This document shows positions 25,415 to 34,300 of a stretch of DNA of 39,632 nucleotides, in pieces (the first letter of the stretch is position 1; each line of letters opens with the position of its first letter). Location: assembly GCA_947471985.1 (NCBI GenBank), contig CANIZL010000061.1, positions 1 through 39,632 on the forward strand, in the 5' to 3' direction. Made by a program: the position numbers and the translations under genes. Below the pieces are notes generated by a model. That model was not told where the DNA came from. It worked only from the letters and a program-made list of their open reading frames with translations, and did not search any database. Source of the stretch: Verrucomicrobiota bacterium. Lineage in GTDB: Bacteria > Verrucomicrobiota > Verrucomicrobiia > Limisphaerales > UBA9464.

Positions 25415-26207
25415 GCGGCCGCGGACCGGCGTCGAGATGTTTCTCGATGCAGGCGTACGCGTTGTGGTTGTGGATGCTCTCCTGGTTCTCGGCTTCAACC
25501 TTGTACCAGGTGATGTCCGGATGCGCGTTCAATTTGAGCGCGATGTTGCGGACGAGATCCTCCACGAACACCGGGTTTTCGTACGCCCGTTCCGTCACCG
25601 CCTTTTCGTCCTCGCGCTTGAGCAGCGAGTACATCTCGGAACTCCCGCTCGCCTCGCACATGGCGATGACGTCCTCAATCCACACGACCCCGCGGGAACG
25701 GATCTGCACCGTCGCCACCCCGCGCTGGTTGTGCGCGCCATACTTGCTGATGGCTTTGGAACACGGACACAACGTGGTGAGCGTGGTCTGGACGGTTAGC
25801 AGAATGTCAAAGTTTGACCCCTCCATGGAGGCATCGAACCGGACGTTGTAATCCATTACGCCCTCCTTGCCGGTGACGGGGGCCCGCTTCACGAGGAAGT
25901 ACGGGAACTCCATTTCCAGATGGGCGTTCTGGGACCGCAGCTTCTGCTGCATCAACCGGAGCATGTCCGGCAGATTCTCCACGTGCACCACGCTGCCATG
26001 GGAATTCAGCACCTCCACGAAACGGCTCATGTGGGTGCCTTTGAATTCCTTGGGCAGGTCCACAAACATGCCCACGGTGGCCACCGTGCTTTGCAGCGCG
26101 CGGGTCTTGTCGCGCACCTGCAGGGGCATGCGCAGGCCGCGCACCCCGACTTTATCGATCCAAAGGCCGCGGGGATCCGCCTCGTTCTGTTTATCGGTCA
26201 TGGGCAT
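25401..26207 (-). CDS. folE2: GTP cyclohydrolase IB
   Basis: A 268-residue enzyme of the GTP cyclohydrolase IB (FolE2) family, which makes 7,8-dihydroneopterin triphosphate from GTP for folate, and the precursor of queuosine in many bacteria. Motifs: KGTHMSRF (56-63), the metal/catalytic Cys segment CPCSKAIS (147-154), GAHNQRG (157-163) and the C-terminal [13 protein letters not shown]. FolE2 works without zinc, and in many bacteria is made when zinc is short. ATG 26207 is chosen, with ATG 26201 two codons later equally possible; the frame opens further upstream without family-like sequence. It overlaps L-fuconate dehydratase tail-to-tail by 14 bp. A 178-bp gap separates it from the end of dapA upstream on the same strand. 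Confidence 0.93.
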   Translation of the reverse strand: MPMTDKQNEADPRGLWIDKVGVRGLRMPLQVRDKTRALQSTVATVGMFVDLPKEFKGTHMSRFVEVLNSHGSVVHVENLPDMLRLMQQKLRSQNAHLEMEFPYFLVKRAPVTGKEGVMDYNVRFDASMEGSNFDILLTVQTTLTTLCPCSKAISKYGAHNQRGVATVQIRSRGVVWIEDVIAMCEASGSSEMYSLLKREDEKAVTERAYENPVFVEDLVRNIALKLNAHPDITWYKVEAENQESIHNHNAYACIEKHLDAGPRPPSPG

Positions 26208-26385
26208 GCTCAGGAGCAGTCGAAAAATCTGAACGGCGGAAAAGCGTTCGGGAAAACCCGTCCACCGCGCACCCACCGGCCAGCCGGCAGACTACCACGG
26301 AACAGGTATTCAGCAAAGACGGGCCGCCCCCCGCTCTGACACCGACCGACGGAGACCCGCCGGATTCCGGCACGGATTCCGCGGC

Positions 26386-27267
26386 TTAGCGCAGCAGCCC
26401 CACGTTCTTGAGGGTCTGGGTGAGAATCGCCCGGCTCTTGTCGCTCAAGGGCACCAAGGGCAACCGAACATCCTCCGTCCCGACACCCAGCAGCGCCAAC
26501 GCCGCCTTCACCGGCACCGGATTGGATTCAATGAACAGATCCTTGAACAACGGATAAAGGGACTGGTGCAGCTTGAGCGCCTTGCGGTGATCGCCCGCGG
26601 CGTAGGCCCGCACCATGGTGCTGACCTGCTTGGGTACGATGTTCGACGCCACACTGATCACGCCCTGCCCGCCCACGCTCATGAAGGGCAGCGTGAGGGA
26701 ATCGTCGCCGGAGAGGATGGTGAATTTCGGACCGCAGGCGGCGCGTAATTGGCTGACCCGATCCGCGTTGCCGCCGGCTTCCTTGATGCCCACGATGGTC
26801 CGGCATTCGGACGCCAACCGGGCGCACGTCTCAATGCCGATCTCCACGCCGCAGCGGCCCGGAATGCTGTACAGCATCAGGGGCAACTTCGTGGCGGCGG
26901 CGACCGCCTTGAAATGCTGGTAAAGACCTTCCTGCGTCGGCCGATTGTAGTACGGCGCGACCTGCAACGACCCATCCGCACCCGCGGCCTCCGCCGCCTG
27001 GGTCAGTTCGATCGCTTCCGCCGTCGCATTGCCACCGGTGCCGGCCATGACCTTCAGGGCACTGCCCCGGGCCGCGTCGACGGTGATTTCAATGATCCGG
27101 ATATGTTCCTCGAAATCGACCGTGGGCGATTCGCCGGTGGTGCCGACGGGAACGACACCGTCCACGCCGCCCTTGATCTGGCGGCGGACCAATTCTCGCA
27201 AAGCGGCTTCGTCGACGGCTCCGTTGCGGAACGGCGTCACGATGGCGGTGTACGTACCGGTAAACAT
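26386..27267 (-). CDS. dapA: 4-hydroxy-tetrahydrodipicolinate synthase
   Basis: A 293-residue (beta/alpha)8 aldolase of the DapA family that joins pyruvate and aspartate semialdehyde in lysine and peptidoglycan precursor synthesis. The Schiff-base Lys is K162 in GIKEAGG; the proton-relay residues T43/T44 (GTTGES) and Y133 (LYSIPGRCG) are present, and R138, which binds the aspartate semialdehyde carboxylate, argues for DapA and against N-acetylneuraminate lyase or a keto-deoxy-sugar aldolase. Length is normal. I start at ATG 27267, where family sequence begins (MFTGTYTAIVTPF); a frame continuing upstream is not protein-like. The divergent gap to the next gene is 165 bp. Since a fucose gene is near, an aldolase of 2-keto-3-deoxy-fuconate was considered but is less likely. 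Confidence 0.92.
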   Translation of the reverse strand: MFTGTYTAIVTPFRNGAVDEAALRELVRRQIKGGVDGVVPVGTTGESPTVDFEEHIRIIEITVDAARGSALKVMAGTGGNATAEAIELTQAAEAAGADGSLQVAPYYNRPTQEGLYQHFKAVAAATKLPLMLYSIPGRCGVEIGIETCARLASECRTIVGIKEAGGNADRVSQLRAACGPKFTILSGDDSLTLPFMSVGGQGVISVASNIVPKQVSTMVRAYAAGDHRKALKLHQSLYPLFKDLFIESNPVPVKAALALLGVGTEDVRLPLVPLSDKSRAILTQTLKNVGLLR

Positions 27268-27432
27268 GGACCTCGAGACTCGACAATCCGGCCGCCTTTG
27301 GGAAGGGCGAAAAATGCCCGGTCCGTTCGCCCCGCCCAAACACCTGCGGTGACCTTCCGGGCGAGGGAATCCCCGACGCCCCGCGCTGGAGTCGGGTTTG
27401 TCGAAGTCCCTAAAAGCGTCGAGGGTAACGTC

Positions 27433-28293
27433 GTGGGTGCCGTGGAAGAGAAAAAGACTTCGGCGAACTGGTCGGCGAAATTTCGCTGGTTTCGCCGGGC
27501 CGTGGGACCGTGGCAACCTTTCACGGGCCGCGGGGTGTCGGCATTTCGGGTCGCAACCTTCCGTCGGGTGCTGGCGTTTCAATTGGTCACCGCCCTCCTT
27601 TCGGCCGCCCTGCTGGTCTGGGTGGTGCGCCGCACGTGGTTTCCCATCGTCGTACGCGGCACGGATCGTTTGCCCGAAGCCGCGAGCATCGCCGATGGAA
27701 CCTTGCATTGGCCGGACACCGAACCCGTGCGCCTCGCCGAGAATGTCTGGCTGGACTGGATCATCACCCCCACCAACCGGACGGAACTCGGGCAAACTGC
27801 CGACCTACAGGTCGAACTGCGACCGCGGGAACTGCGGATCAACGGACTGGCCGGCCATCTGGCCCTGCCGTACCGCCGTGATGTCGACGTGCCGCTGGGG
27901 CGAATCGAAGCTTCGGCCCGCTGGGGCGCCTGGAGCTGGGTTCTGCTGACGGGCCTCGGAGTGGCGACCACTCTGACGCTGTTGGCGCTGTGGTGGAGCC
28001 TGGCGACCCTGTACACGCTGCCCGTCCTGATCCTGGCCATCCTCATGGGCCGTCGGGCCCGACTCTTGGGCACGTGGCGGATCATCAGTGCGGCCCTGCT
28101 ACCCGGGGCGCTCTTTGCCGATTGGTCCATCCTGGCCTACGGCATCGGCGCCGTGCGTCTGCCCGGCTTCGCAATTCTCTTCACCCTCCACCTGGTGGTG
28201 GGTTGGGTGTGGTTGGTTTGGGGTCTCTCCCATTGTCCCCGCGCCGGCAGCCGGGAACCGGACAATCCCTTCGAAGCGGCGCGTGATGCGTGA
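27433..28293 (+). CDS. Hypothetical multi-pass membrane protein
   Basis: A 286-residue inner-membrane protein I cannot name. Predicted helices lie at about 47-68, 166-187, 192-206, 214-238 and 243-265. A roughly 90-residue external or cytoplasmic domain between the first and second contains the segment DRLPEAASIADGTLHWP, reminiscent of inner-membrane proteins in Verrucomicrobiota that I know only as hypothetical. The start GTG at 27433 has GAGGGT 8 bp upstream, the best ribosome binding site I see in this stretch; GTG at 27442 is the alternative. The frame extends far upstream only as antisense to dapA. It diverges from dapA and converges on the MFS gene with a 28-bp gap. Confidence 0.7.
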   Translation: MGAVEEKKTSANWSAKFRWFRRAVGPWQPFTGRGVSAFRVATFRRVLAFQLVTALLSAALLVWVVRRTWFPIVVRGTDRLPEAASIADGTLHWPDTEPVRLAENVWLDWIITPTNRTELGQTADLQVELRPRELRINGLAGHLALPYRRDVDVPLGRIEASARWGAWSWVLLTGLGVATTLTLLALWWSLATLYTLPVLILAILMGRRARLLGTWRIISAALLPGALFADWSILAYGIGAVRLPGFAILFTLHLVVGWVWLVWGLSHCPRAGSREPDNPFEAARDA

Positions 28294-28308
28294 AGGCTGC
28301 CGATGGCA

Positions 28309-28323
28309 GAGGCGAAACGCCTC
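28309..28323. terminator. Short GC hairpin between convergent genes
   Basis: GAGGCG-AAA-CGCCTC is a perfect 6-bp stem with a 3-base loop, just after the stop of the membrane-protein gene and touching the stop of the MFS gene. It may act in both directions, but there is no T-run on either side, so it is a weak call. Confidence 0.35.
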
Positions 28324-29569
28324 AGGCCCCGTCCTTCGGCTCGGGCAGCCACAACGCGGCCACCGCTGCCGCCGGAAACAGCCACGCCGCCGACCACAGG
28401 GCGTGGCGGACATCGCCCACCTTGGTGAAGATGCCAAAGAACACCGTCCCCGCCGCGGCGACGATGCGGCCGAAATTGTAGCAAAAACCCGCGCCGGTCG
28501 TCCGCAGCAAGGTGGGAAACAACGGCGGCAGGCACATCGTGAACAGACCGAACACGCCCTGACACACCCCGATCAAGGCGAACCAGCCGAGCGCTGACCG
28601 ATACCCCAGTGTCTGGGCAAACGTCGCCAGCATGATCACGCCATACGTCGCGCACAGGCCGGCGATGCTGCGACGATACCCGTATCGTTGAGCCAGCCAG
28701 CCGGCCAGAAAGTTGCCGATCACGGAAAACGCCATGAGGACAAAAAGCGCCTGCATGGCCGCATCGTTCTGCCCGGCCGCCGACAGCCCCCGTATCTCCG
28801 GCAGATCCCGAATGTATTTCTGCTGCCAGTACATCAGCGTCCAGTGGGCGGTCAGCGAGAGACCACAAATCACCAACACTTTCACCGTCACATCGCGCAC
28901 CGCCGGACCAAACAGGTCAGTGATCCCCGGCAGTTCCTTGGCCTGCGCCCGCGCGGCATGCCATTCCTCCGGTTCCGGCACCGCACGACGGATCCAAAGT
29001 ACCAACAGCGCCGGCACCACGCCCACGAGAAACACCCACCGCGGATGGGTGTCGCGAAAAAACCAGGCCGCCCCGCAGGCGACGAGCACGCCAATGTTCA
29101 CCGCCGACTGCAAGGCGGCCGCGATCCAGGGTCGCCATTTGCGCGGCCAGGTTTCCGACAACAAGGAGGCGCCCACCGCCCACTCCCCGCCGATGCCCAA
29201 CGCGCTCAGGAAGCGAAAGATCAACAGATGCCACCAGGTCTGCGCAAAGACCGACATGCCGGTGAAGCACGCGTAACAGAGAATGGTCAGGCACAGGGCG
29301 CGGCTACGACCCAATCGATCCCCCAGGCGGCCAAAAAAGGCCCCGCCCAACGCCCAGCCCACGAGGAACGCAGCATTGATATAGGCGCCCTTTTCGCCCA
29401 CCTCGCGCGCCGTCCGGTCGATATTTCCCAGCAGGATGGCGACAAATGGGGTCGCCACGAGCGTGTACAAATGCATGTCCAGCCCGTCGAACATCCAGCC
29501 CAGCCACGCGGCCAGACCGGACTTCTTTTGTTGCGACGACAAGTCGCTCCAGCGTTCGGCAGTACTCAT
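28322..29569 (-). CDS. MFS transporter
   Basis: A 415-residue permease with about 12 membrane segments. The motif-A loop GRLGDRLGRSRAL (about 85-97) between helices 2 and 3 and a second version, AQRYGYRRSIAGL, between 8 and 9 show the two-fold MFS design. The N-terminal GWMFDGLDMHLYTLV and GIGGEWAVGASLLSE segments match the metabolite:H+ symporter branch (sialate, benzoate or carboxylate carriers). The substrate cannot be decided from sequence; an uptake role for a sugar acid would fit the nearby fuconate dehydratase. I start at ATG 29569; a GTG at 29602 would add 11 residues. The gene is convergent with the membrane-protein gene. Confidence 0.85.
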   Translation of the reverse strand: MSTAERWSDLSSQQKKSGLAAWLGWMFDGLDMHLYTLVATPFVAILLGNIDRTAREVGEKGAYINAAFLVGWALGGAFFGRLGDRLGRSRALCLTILCYACFTGMSVFAQTWWHLLIFRFLSALGIGGEWAVGASLLSETWPRKWRPWIAAALQSAVNIGVLVACGAAWFFRDTHPRWVFLVGVVPALLVLWIRRAVPEPEEWHAARAQAKELPGITDLFGPAVRDVTVKVLVICGLSLTAHWTLMYWQQKYIRDLPEIRGLSAAGQNDAAMQALFVLMAFSVIGNFLAGWLAQRYGYRRSIAGLCATYGVIMLATFAQTLGYRSALGWFALIGVCQGVFGLFTMCLPPLFPTLLRTTGAGFCYNFGRIVAAAGTVFFGIFTKVGDVRHALWSAAWLFPAAAVAALWLPEPKDGA

Positions 29570-29637
29570 CAGGGAAGTCCCCAAGGAAGCGCACGCCCGC
29601 ACCTAGGGCAAAGCCGAACCGCGAAAACCCGCCGCGC

Positions 29638-29658
29638 CGCCCCTCGCATCGGGGGGCG
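29638..29658 (-). terminator. Possible terminator after the metalloprotease gene
   Basis: On the minus strand CGCCCC-CCGATGCGA-GGGGCG forms a 6-bp stem 10 bp past the stop at 29668, followed at some distance by GGGTTTTCG. The T-run is short and not adjacent, so this is tentative. Confidence 0.35.
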
Positions 29659-29667
29659 CTGGGGAAT

Positions 29668-32600
29668 TTAATGTTTTTCCAAGCGGAACCAACGGACATC
29701 GCCGTCGGGCGACACCGTCACCGCCTGCTCACCGCTGTTTGACAGGACCGATTCCGCGACCGGCTCCCAAGGGCCGCCAGGGGCCGCGGCAGATACCAGC
29801 ACAAACCCGCTGGCCGTGGTGGGCCAACTGATCCGCAGCACGCCATTGGCGGCCTTGAACGCCAACCGCGGCGCCACTGGACTCGGCCGCAGCAGACCCA
29901 GCACCTGCAGCGAAAAGCTGAGATCCGTACTGCTGACCGCCGATTGGTGCAATTCCACCGCCAGGACGTTCGCGCCCTTCAACAGCTTCGTGGGATCCAG
30001 ATCATATTCGTTGATGGTGGATTCATCCACCCCGCTCACCGTGGTGGACGCCAAAGTGTTCACGCCGATCGTGCCCGTGGGCATGTTGCTGCGGAAAATC
30101 TCCTTGCCGTTCAGGTAGACCACCGCGCCATCGTCCCGAATCAAGCCCACCGTCGCGCTCACGAAATTGGCGGGATCATCGACGTTAAACGTGGAACGAA
30201 ACCAGGTGGTGACGTACTTGCTGGCCGTATTGGGACCAAAGTCCACCCGGGTGACCACATCGTCATCGCCATAGCCCAACTGGGCGGCCCCCTTGCGCCA
30301 CAGACTGTCGTCGAAGGCCGGCGCGGTCCAGGTGGATCCCGGCAGGTTCCCCTTGTCCCAGAAATGCCACTCCGCCCCCAGCGGTACGAGGGTGACGATC
30401 TGGAGATCGCCGGGATCCGCCGCGATGAAGTCCGCCCCGGTGCGGCTCGCCGTGAGATTCAGTGGGTTGGTGAAGCCCTGCCGCGAAAACAGCACCCCTT
30501 CCCGCCGGGCGGTTAGATTGTAAGTGCCGCGAGCCATTCCCGTCAGGACATAGGTGCCATCCGCTCCGGTGAAGGTCTGTTTCGTATTCGAGGTGGAAAC
30601 CCGCACGCCCTCCAGCGGTTGCCCGTTTTCCGTCACAGTCCCGGAAATCCGCAGGGTGGTCGGCGACCCCACGCGCACCACCACATAATCCGAGCTGCTG
30701 CCGCCCTTCATGTCGGTGACCTCGCAGCGAACCACATACTCCCCGGCAGTCGCGAAGGCGTGGGTCACCGAGGCGGCGTTCGGGCCGAACGCGGCGTCCC
30801 CGAAGTCCCAGCCATAGGCCAGCGGATCCCCGTCCTCATCCGTTGCGGTCGCGTGAAAGCTCACCACTGCATTGACGGCAACGCTCAAGGTGCCGGCGGT
30901 TACGTCGACGGCGGGCGGATGATTGTTGGTGAACACCCCGCGGTTCACCACCACGTCGAGCGACTGCGGAGTGGTACCGCCAAAACCAATGGGGGTGACA
31001 TAAAGCCCGAGCGCGCGATCACTGAACGTGCGCCCGATGAGGACCGCCGAATCCTTCGAGCCATCCGCGGAACCCGGAGTGGTGTCCAGCAGCAGGGAGC
31101 TTTGATTGCCCCCGCGCGCCCAGCGCACGCCCAAACCATTCATGATCGACGGGCTGGTGGTGAAGGTCTGCCGGAATTCGAACCAATAATTCGTCTGGCT
31201 GTTCTTTGCGAGCCGCAGAGCCCGGACCTCCGTGTTGGCGTTGGTGACATCCATCGGAAAGATCCGGTAGGTGCCGTTGGTGGTGAGGGTCCGCACGTAC
31301 GCCGGCGCCAGCCAATCGAGGAGCGATTTGTAGCGGGCGTTGAAATGGCGACGGCCCGCGCTGGCGTTGCCCATGGTGTCGAAGCCATCGCCATATTCCA
31401 CGCTGGTGCCGGAGCCCAGGATGCTTTCCCCGGCAGTGTCCCAGAAATTGGCGTGGTTCAGACCGAAGTTGTGCCCGAGTTCGTGGGCGGAAACGCCGGC
31501 ACTATCGAAGGAATTCTGAATCCAGGACCCGGAGGCCCCGACGTATCCCAGACCGGCAAAATTGAAGCCGGGCACCCGCCGGAAACACAGCAGGTCATAA
31601 TCGAAGGCGGTCAGATTCACCCCGGCCGCCTTGGCGACGTTGCGGGCATCGTTCCGCAGGATGGACGCGTCCAGCGCACCGTAGGCCGCGGCGGTGTTGG
31701 TCATGCGGAACGTGGCGGTCACCACGCTGCCCGCGCCCAAGGCCCGAAAGCCCGTTTTGCCGTAGGAATTCTCCGCGTAAAAGGCATTCAGGCCATTCAC
31801 CAGGTTCGTCGCCTGGGTGTCCGACAGCGGCGCGCCGGCTTCGTCGGAAAAATCAATGCGGATCAGCAGCATCCGTTTGATGCCTTCCGTGCGGGCGGAA
31901 AGCGGTTTGAGATCGCCGTTGGCGAGCAGTTGGAAATTGCTCTGACTCCCGCCCGTGGCCCGCACCTTTTGCGCGCCCAACCCCGCGTGGCCTACCCCGC
32001 AAAACCAGCTGACCTCGCCCCCTTCATCCACCGCCACCTCCGTGCCGAGACGGGATGCGGGGTCTGCGGAGACGGAACAAATCGGATCGGGCGACTGGGA
32101 CGCCGCCAATTGCGCCCGCTGTTCCTGACGTTCCACCGCCTCGAGCGGACGGAAGGGCGACTCCAGCAAGGCCATCCGGCCATCCAACGCCACCCCGTGT
32201 AACGCCACCTCGAGTTGAGTGGGCTCGCCCAGGCGCAGTCCATAGACACTGGCGACCAGGCGCCGTTCCCCCAGAACGGCAAACCGCTGCACCGCCGGGA
32301 GACCGGCGGCGGCATCGCCCGTTTCCGTGGGCATGGGCAGGGAGGCGAGCACCTCAAAATTCCCCCGCCCCGAAATGCGTTCTTCCAGCAGGGCGGTCAC
32401 CGCCTCGGGCAAATCCCGTCGCACCGCCAACGGCACCGCGAGTTCCAGGGCCCGCTCCGGCGCGGCCTCGATCAATTCCTTCATTTCCCCCCGCCGCTCG
32501 GTGGCCAGCGCGACGCCCTCCGCCCACAACTCCGGACGGGCGTCCGGATCGGTCTGCCGATAGCGGGTGGACCAGGCATGAAACCGGGCGAAAGCCGTTT

Positions 32601-32883
32601 CCTTAGGGGGCACCTGCCAGAGTTCATCCAGCGGACGCATCAGGGAAATTCCCGCCGGCTCCCCGGCCGCCTGGACCGGTGCGGCGGCCCCCGGTGTGGT
32701 CGTCGACGCCGGGGCAACGACCGCGAAGGGACCCGTCGGGACCGCAGGGGCGGTCGTTGGCGCGATCACGGAAGCCCCCCCGCCCGGCGGCACCGGGTGT
32801 CCCGAAGGAGCCCGCAGCAGCCACCAAGACGCAGAAATACCCGCGATCCAAGCGACCCACAGGCCGCCGCGCCGAATTTGCAT
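29668..32883 (-). CDS. Large HExxH metalloprotease with PKD and binding domains
   Basis: A 1071-residue surface or secreted protease. One hydrophobic helix at about 8-24 (LWVAWIAGISASWWLL) is a signal or membrane anchor, followed by a Pro/Thr/Ala-rich linker. The zinc site HELGHNFGLNHA (H467, E468, H471, H477) fits the gametolysin-like/metzincin pattern HExxHxxGxxH, with a downstream Met-turn candidate in DTMGN. After the catalytic domain come a PKD domain (FHATATDEDGDPLAYGWDFGD), a carboxypeptidase-regulatory-like beta domain (RISGTVTENGQPLEGVRV), a galactose-binding-like domain (VYLNGKEIFRSNMP) and a C-terminal PWEPV...FRLE type end. The roughly 300-residue stretch before the catalytic domain is probably a propeptide. 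ATG 32883 is chosen over TTG 32889. The 5' gap faces tetR. Confidence 0.83.
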   Translation of the reverse strand: MQIRRGGLWVAWIAGISASWWLLRAPSGHPVPPGGGASVIAPTTAPAVPTGPFAVVAPASTTTPGAAAPVQAAGEPAGISLMRPLDELWQVPPKETAFARFHAWSTRYRQTDPDARPELWAEGVALATERRGEMKELIEAAPERALELAVPLAVRRDLPEAVTALLEERISGRGNFEVLASLPMPTETGDAAAGLPAVQRFAVLGERRLVASVYGLRLGEPTQLEVALHGVALDGRMALLESPFRPLEAVERQEQRAQLAASQSPDPICSVSADPASRLGTEVAVDEGGEVSWFCGVGHAGLGAQKVRATGGSQSNFQLLANGDLKPLSARTEGIKRMLLIRIDFSDEAGAPLSDTQATNLVNGLNAFYAENSYGKTGFRALGAGSVVTATFRMTNTAAAYGALDASILRNDARNVAKAAGVNLTAFDYDLLCFRRVPGFNFAGLGYVGASGSWIQNSFDSAGVSAHELGHNFGLNHANFWDTAGESILGSGTSVEYGDGFDTMGNASAGRRHFNARYKSLLDWLAPAYVRTLTTNGTYRIFPMDVTNANTEVRALRLAKNSQTNYWFEFRQTFTTSPSIMNGLGVRWARGGNQSSLLLDTTPGSADGSKDSAVLIGRTFSDRALGLYVTPIGFGGTTPQSLDVVVNRGVFTNNHPPAVDVTAGTLSVAVNAVVSFHATATDEDGDPLAYGWDFGDAAFGPNAASVTHAFATAGEYVVRCEVTDMKGGSSSDYVVVRVGSPTTLRISGTVTENGQPLEGVRVSTSNTKQTFTGADGTYVLTGMARGTYNLTARREGVLFSRQGFTNPLNLTASRTGADFIAADPGDLQIVTLVPLGAEWHFWDKGNLPGSTWTAPAFDDSLWRKGAAQLGYGDDDVVTRVDFGPNTASKYVTTWFRSTFNVDDPANFVSATVGLIRDDGAVVYLNGKEIFRSNMPTGTIGVNTLASTTVSGVDESTINEYDLDPTKLLKGANVLAVELHQSAVSSTDLSFSLQVLGLLRPSPVAPRLAFKAANGVLRISWPTTASGFVLVSAAAPGGPWEPVAESVLSNSGEQAVTVSPDGDVRWFRLEKH

Positions 32884-32996
32884 GCCCAAACCGTACCAGA
32901 ATCCCCACGGATGTCTCGTTTTCCAGCACCAAAGCCGGCGGTGCCAGGTAATTTATTCGAAGAGGCGCCCGGTAATTAACACGCCAACCAACTTAC

Positions 32997-33010
32997 CTAC
33001 CGTTCGGTAG
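32997..33010. promoter_or_regulatory. Palindromic TetR-type operator
   Basis: CTACCGTTCGGTAG is a 6-bp inverted repeat with a 2-base centre, ending 10 bp before the tetR start codon. Its TACCG-TT-CGGTA shape is typical of operators of AcrR-like TetR repressors of efflux operons. The position would allow direct autorepression. Upstream (32945-32980) the sequence GGTAATT is repeated twice in AT-rich DNA that may hold the promoter. Confidence 0.65.
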
Positions 33011-33020
33011 CAGGTCAGGT

Positions 33021-33623
33021 TTGCAACCTCAAACGGCCCGCGAGTTGGTACTGCAATCAGCGATCCGGGCTTTTGCTCGCCAGGGGTATGAGGCGACGTC
33101 CGTCCAGGAAATCCTGCAAGCCACGGATCTCTCCAAGCCCACCCTTTACTACTATTTCACGAGCAAAGCCGGGCTTTTTCGAGCCATCCTGGACCACGCG
33201 TACGATCAGTCGTACCAGGAAATGCAGGCGGCGGTGGGGCACGCGCACGGTTGCGAAGCCAGGCTGGTGGCGATTGCCGATGCCCTTTTCCGCTTTTCCG
33301 AAACCAACCGGGATCTCACCCGACTGGCCTTCGCCGCGACCTTCGCGGGCCCGGACGAGCTGCCCCCCGAAGCGGCCGACCTCGAAAGGCGGAAACGGAA
33401 TTTCCATTTTGTGCTCGGCGTCATCCGGGACGGCCTGGCCACCCGGGAACTCAGTGCGGAGTACGATCCCGTCGAACTGACCCACGGCATCTTCGGCGCC
33501 ATCAGCCACCAAATCCGCACCCACCTGTTAAGCCCCGCCGAGCCCCTGGATCACCGCCGCGCCCAACGCGTCGTCACGCTCTACCTCCGGGGCGCCCGGC
33601 ATTCCCCAGCCCCTTCATCATGA
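33021..33623 (+). CDS. TetR/AcrR-family repressor
   Basis: A 200-residue regulator. The N-terminal helix-turn-helix is standard: ARELVLQSAIRAFARQGYE, ATSVQEILQATDLSKPTLYYYF (in parts, about 6-47), then TSKAGLFRAIL. The C-terminal ligand domain is ordinary in length. The start is TTG at 33021, directly after the operator; I see no better start. Its TGA overlaps the ATG at 33620 in an ATGA junction, the classic arrangement tetR-adaptor-RND pump, so its job was to control an efflux operon. That operon is now wrecked (next entry), which leaves the regulator without its structural genes here. Autorepression through the palindrome at 32997-33010 is inferred. Confidence 0.85.
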   Translation: MQPQTARELVLQSAIRAFARQGYEATSVQEILQATDLSKPTLYYYFTSKAGLFRAILDHAYDQSYQEMQAAVGHAHGCEARLVAIADALFRFSETNRDLTRLAFAATFAGPDELPPEAADLERRKRNFHFVLGVIRDGLATRELSAEYDPVELTHGIFGAISHQIRTHLLSPAEPLDHRRAQRVVTLYLRGARHSPAPSS

Positions 33624-34266
33624 AGTACTCCACCACTGCCCTGCCCTGAGTCTGCTCGCCGCCGGTTACACGGTGGCATTCACCGGCCGCGCGAAGACGC
33701 TTCAGGAAACCACCCAGAACTTCCTGCTCGCCTTCGGTCTCGCCATGGTCTTCATGTACATGATCCTGGCCGCCCAGTTCGAGAACTTCATTCATCCGAT
33801 CTCGATCCTGCTGGCCGTTCCGTTGTCGCTGCCCTTCGCCCTGGTCACGATGATCCTGTTGAACGAACCCCTCAACATCTACGCCATCTTCGGCCTCTTC
33901 ATGCTCTTCGGTATTGTGAAGAAAAACGGCATTCTGCAGGTGGACTACACCAACACCCTCCGCGCCCGCGGCATGGAACGGGAACCCGCCATCCTGGAGG
34001 CCAATCGGGCGCGCCTGCGGCCGATTCTCATGACCACCTTGATGCTGGTCGCCTCGATGATTCCCATTGCCCTGGGCCAGGGACCCGGCGCCGCCGGACG
34101 GGCGTCGATGGCCAAGGTGATCATCGGCGGCCAGATGCTCTGCCTGCTGCTGTCGCTGCTGGTGACCCCGGTGAGTTACGCGATCTTCGACGATTGGAGT
34201 CACCTGCGCTTCTTCCGTCGCCGCCCGCAGCCGAAGCTGCCCGCGACCGCCGCGGAGCCGGCGTAA
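33620..34266 (+). pseudogene. Deleted adaptor-RND efflux remnant
   Basis: The ATG at 33620 overlaps the tetR stop (ATGA) and reads MKYSTTALP then a stop; removing two bases gives MKYSTTALLSLLAAG, a signal-peptide start expected of a periplasmic adaptor (HlyD/AcrA type). Within about 10 codons the sequence changes to the C-terminal 200 residues of a HAE1/AcrB-type RND pump, open from a GTG at 33673 (197 residues): ILAAQFENFIHPISILLAVP, FGIVKKNGILQVDYTN, RLRPILMTTLMLVASMIP and a final VTPVSYAIFDD. Full RND pumps have about 1040 residues, so nearly all of the adaptor and about 80% of the pump are missing. The remaining frame is intact and may be transcribed, but it cannot form a pump: the periplasmic domains are absent. 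A misassembly joining two similar places is an alternative. Confidence 0.85.
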
Positions 34267-34300
34267 ATTCGACGGCCCGCCGAACCCTTCAAGCCCGCCG

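Noticed and set aside
26386-27267. DapA-like protein as a keto-deoxy-fuconate aldolase of a fucose operon
   Set aside because: R138 and the Thr/Tyr relay of true DapA are present and the gene is on the opposite strand, separated by folE2.
26749-27432. The N-terminal extension of the membrane-protein frame across dapA
   Set aside because: It is antisense to a clear dapA gene, and a better start with a ribosome binding site exists at 27433.
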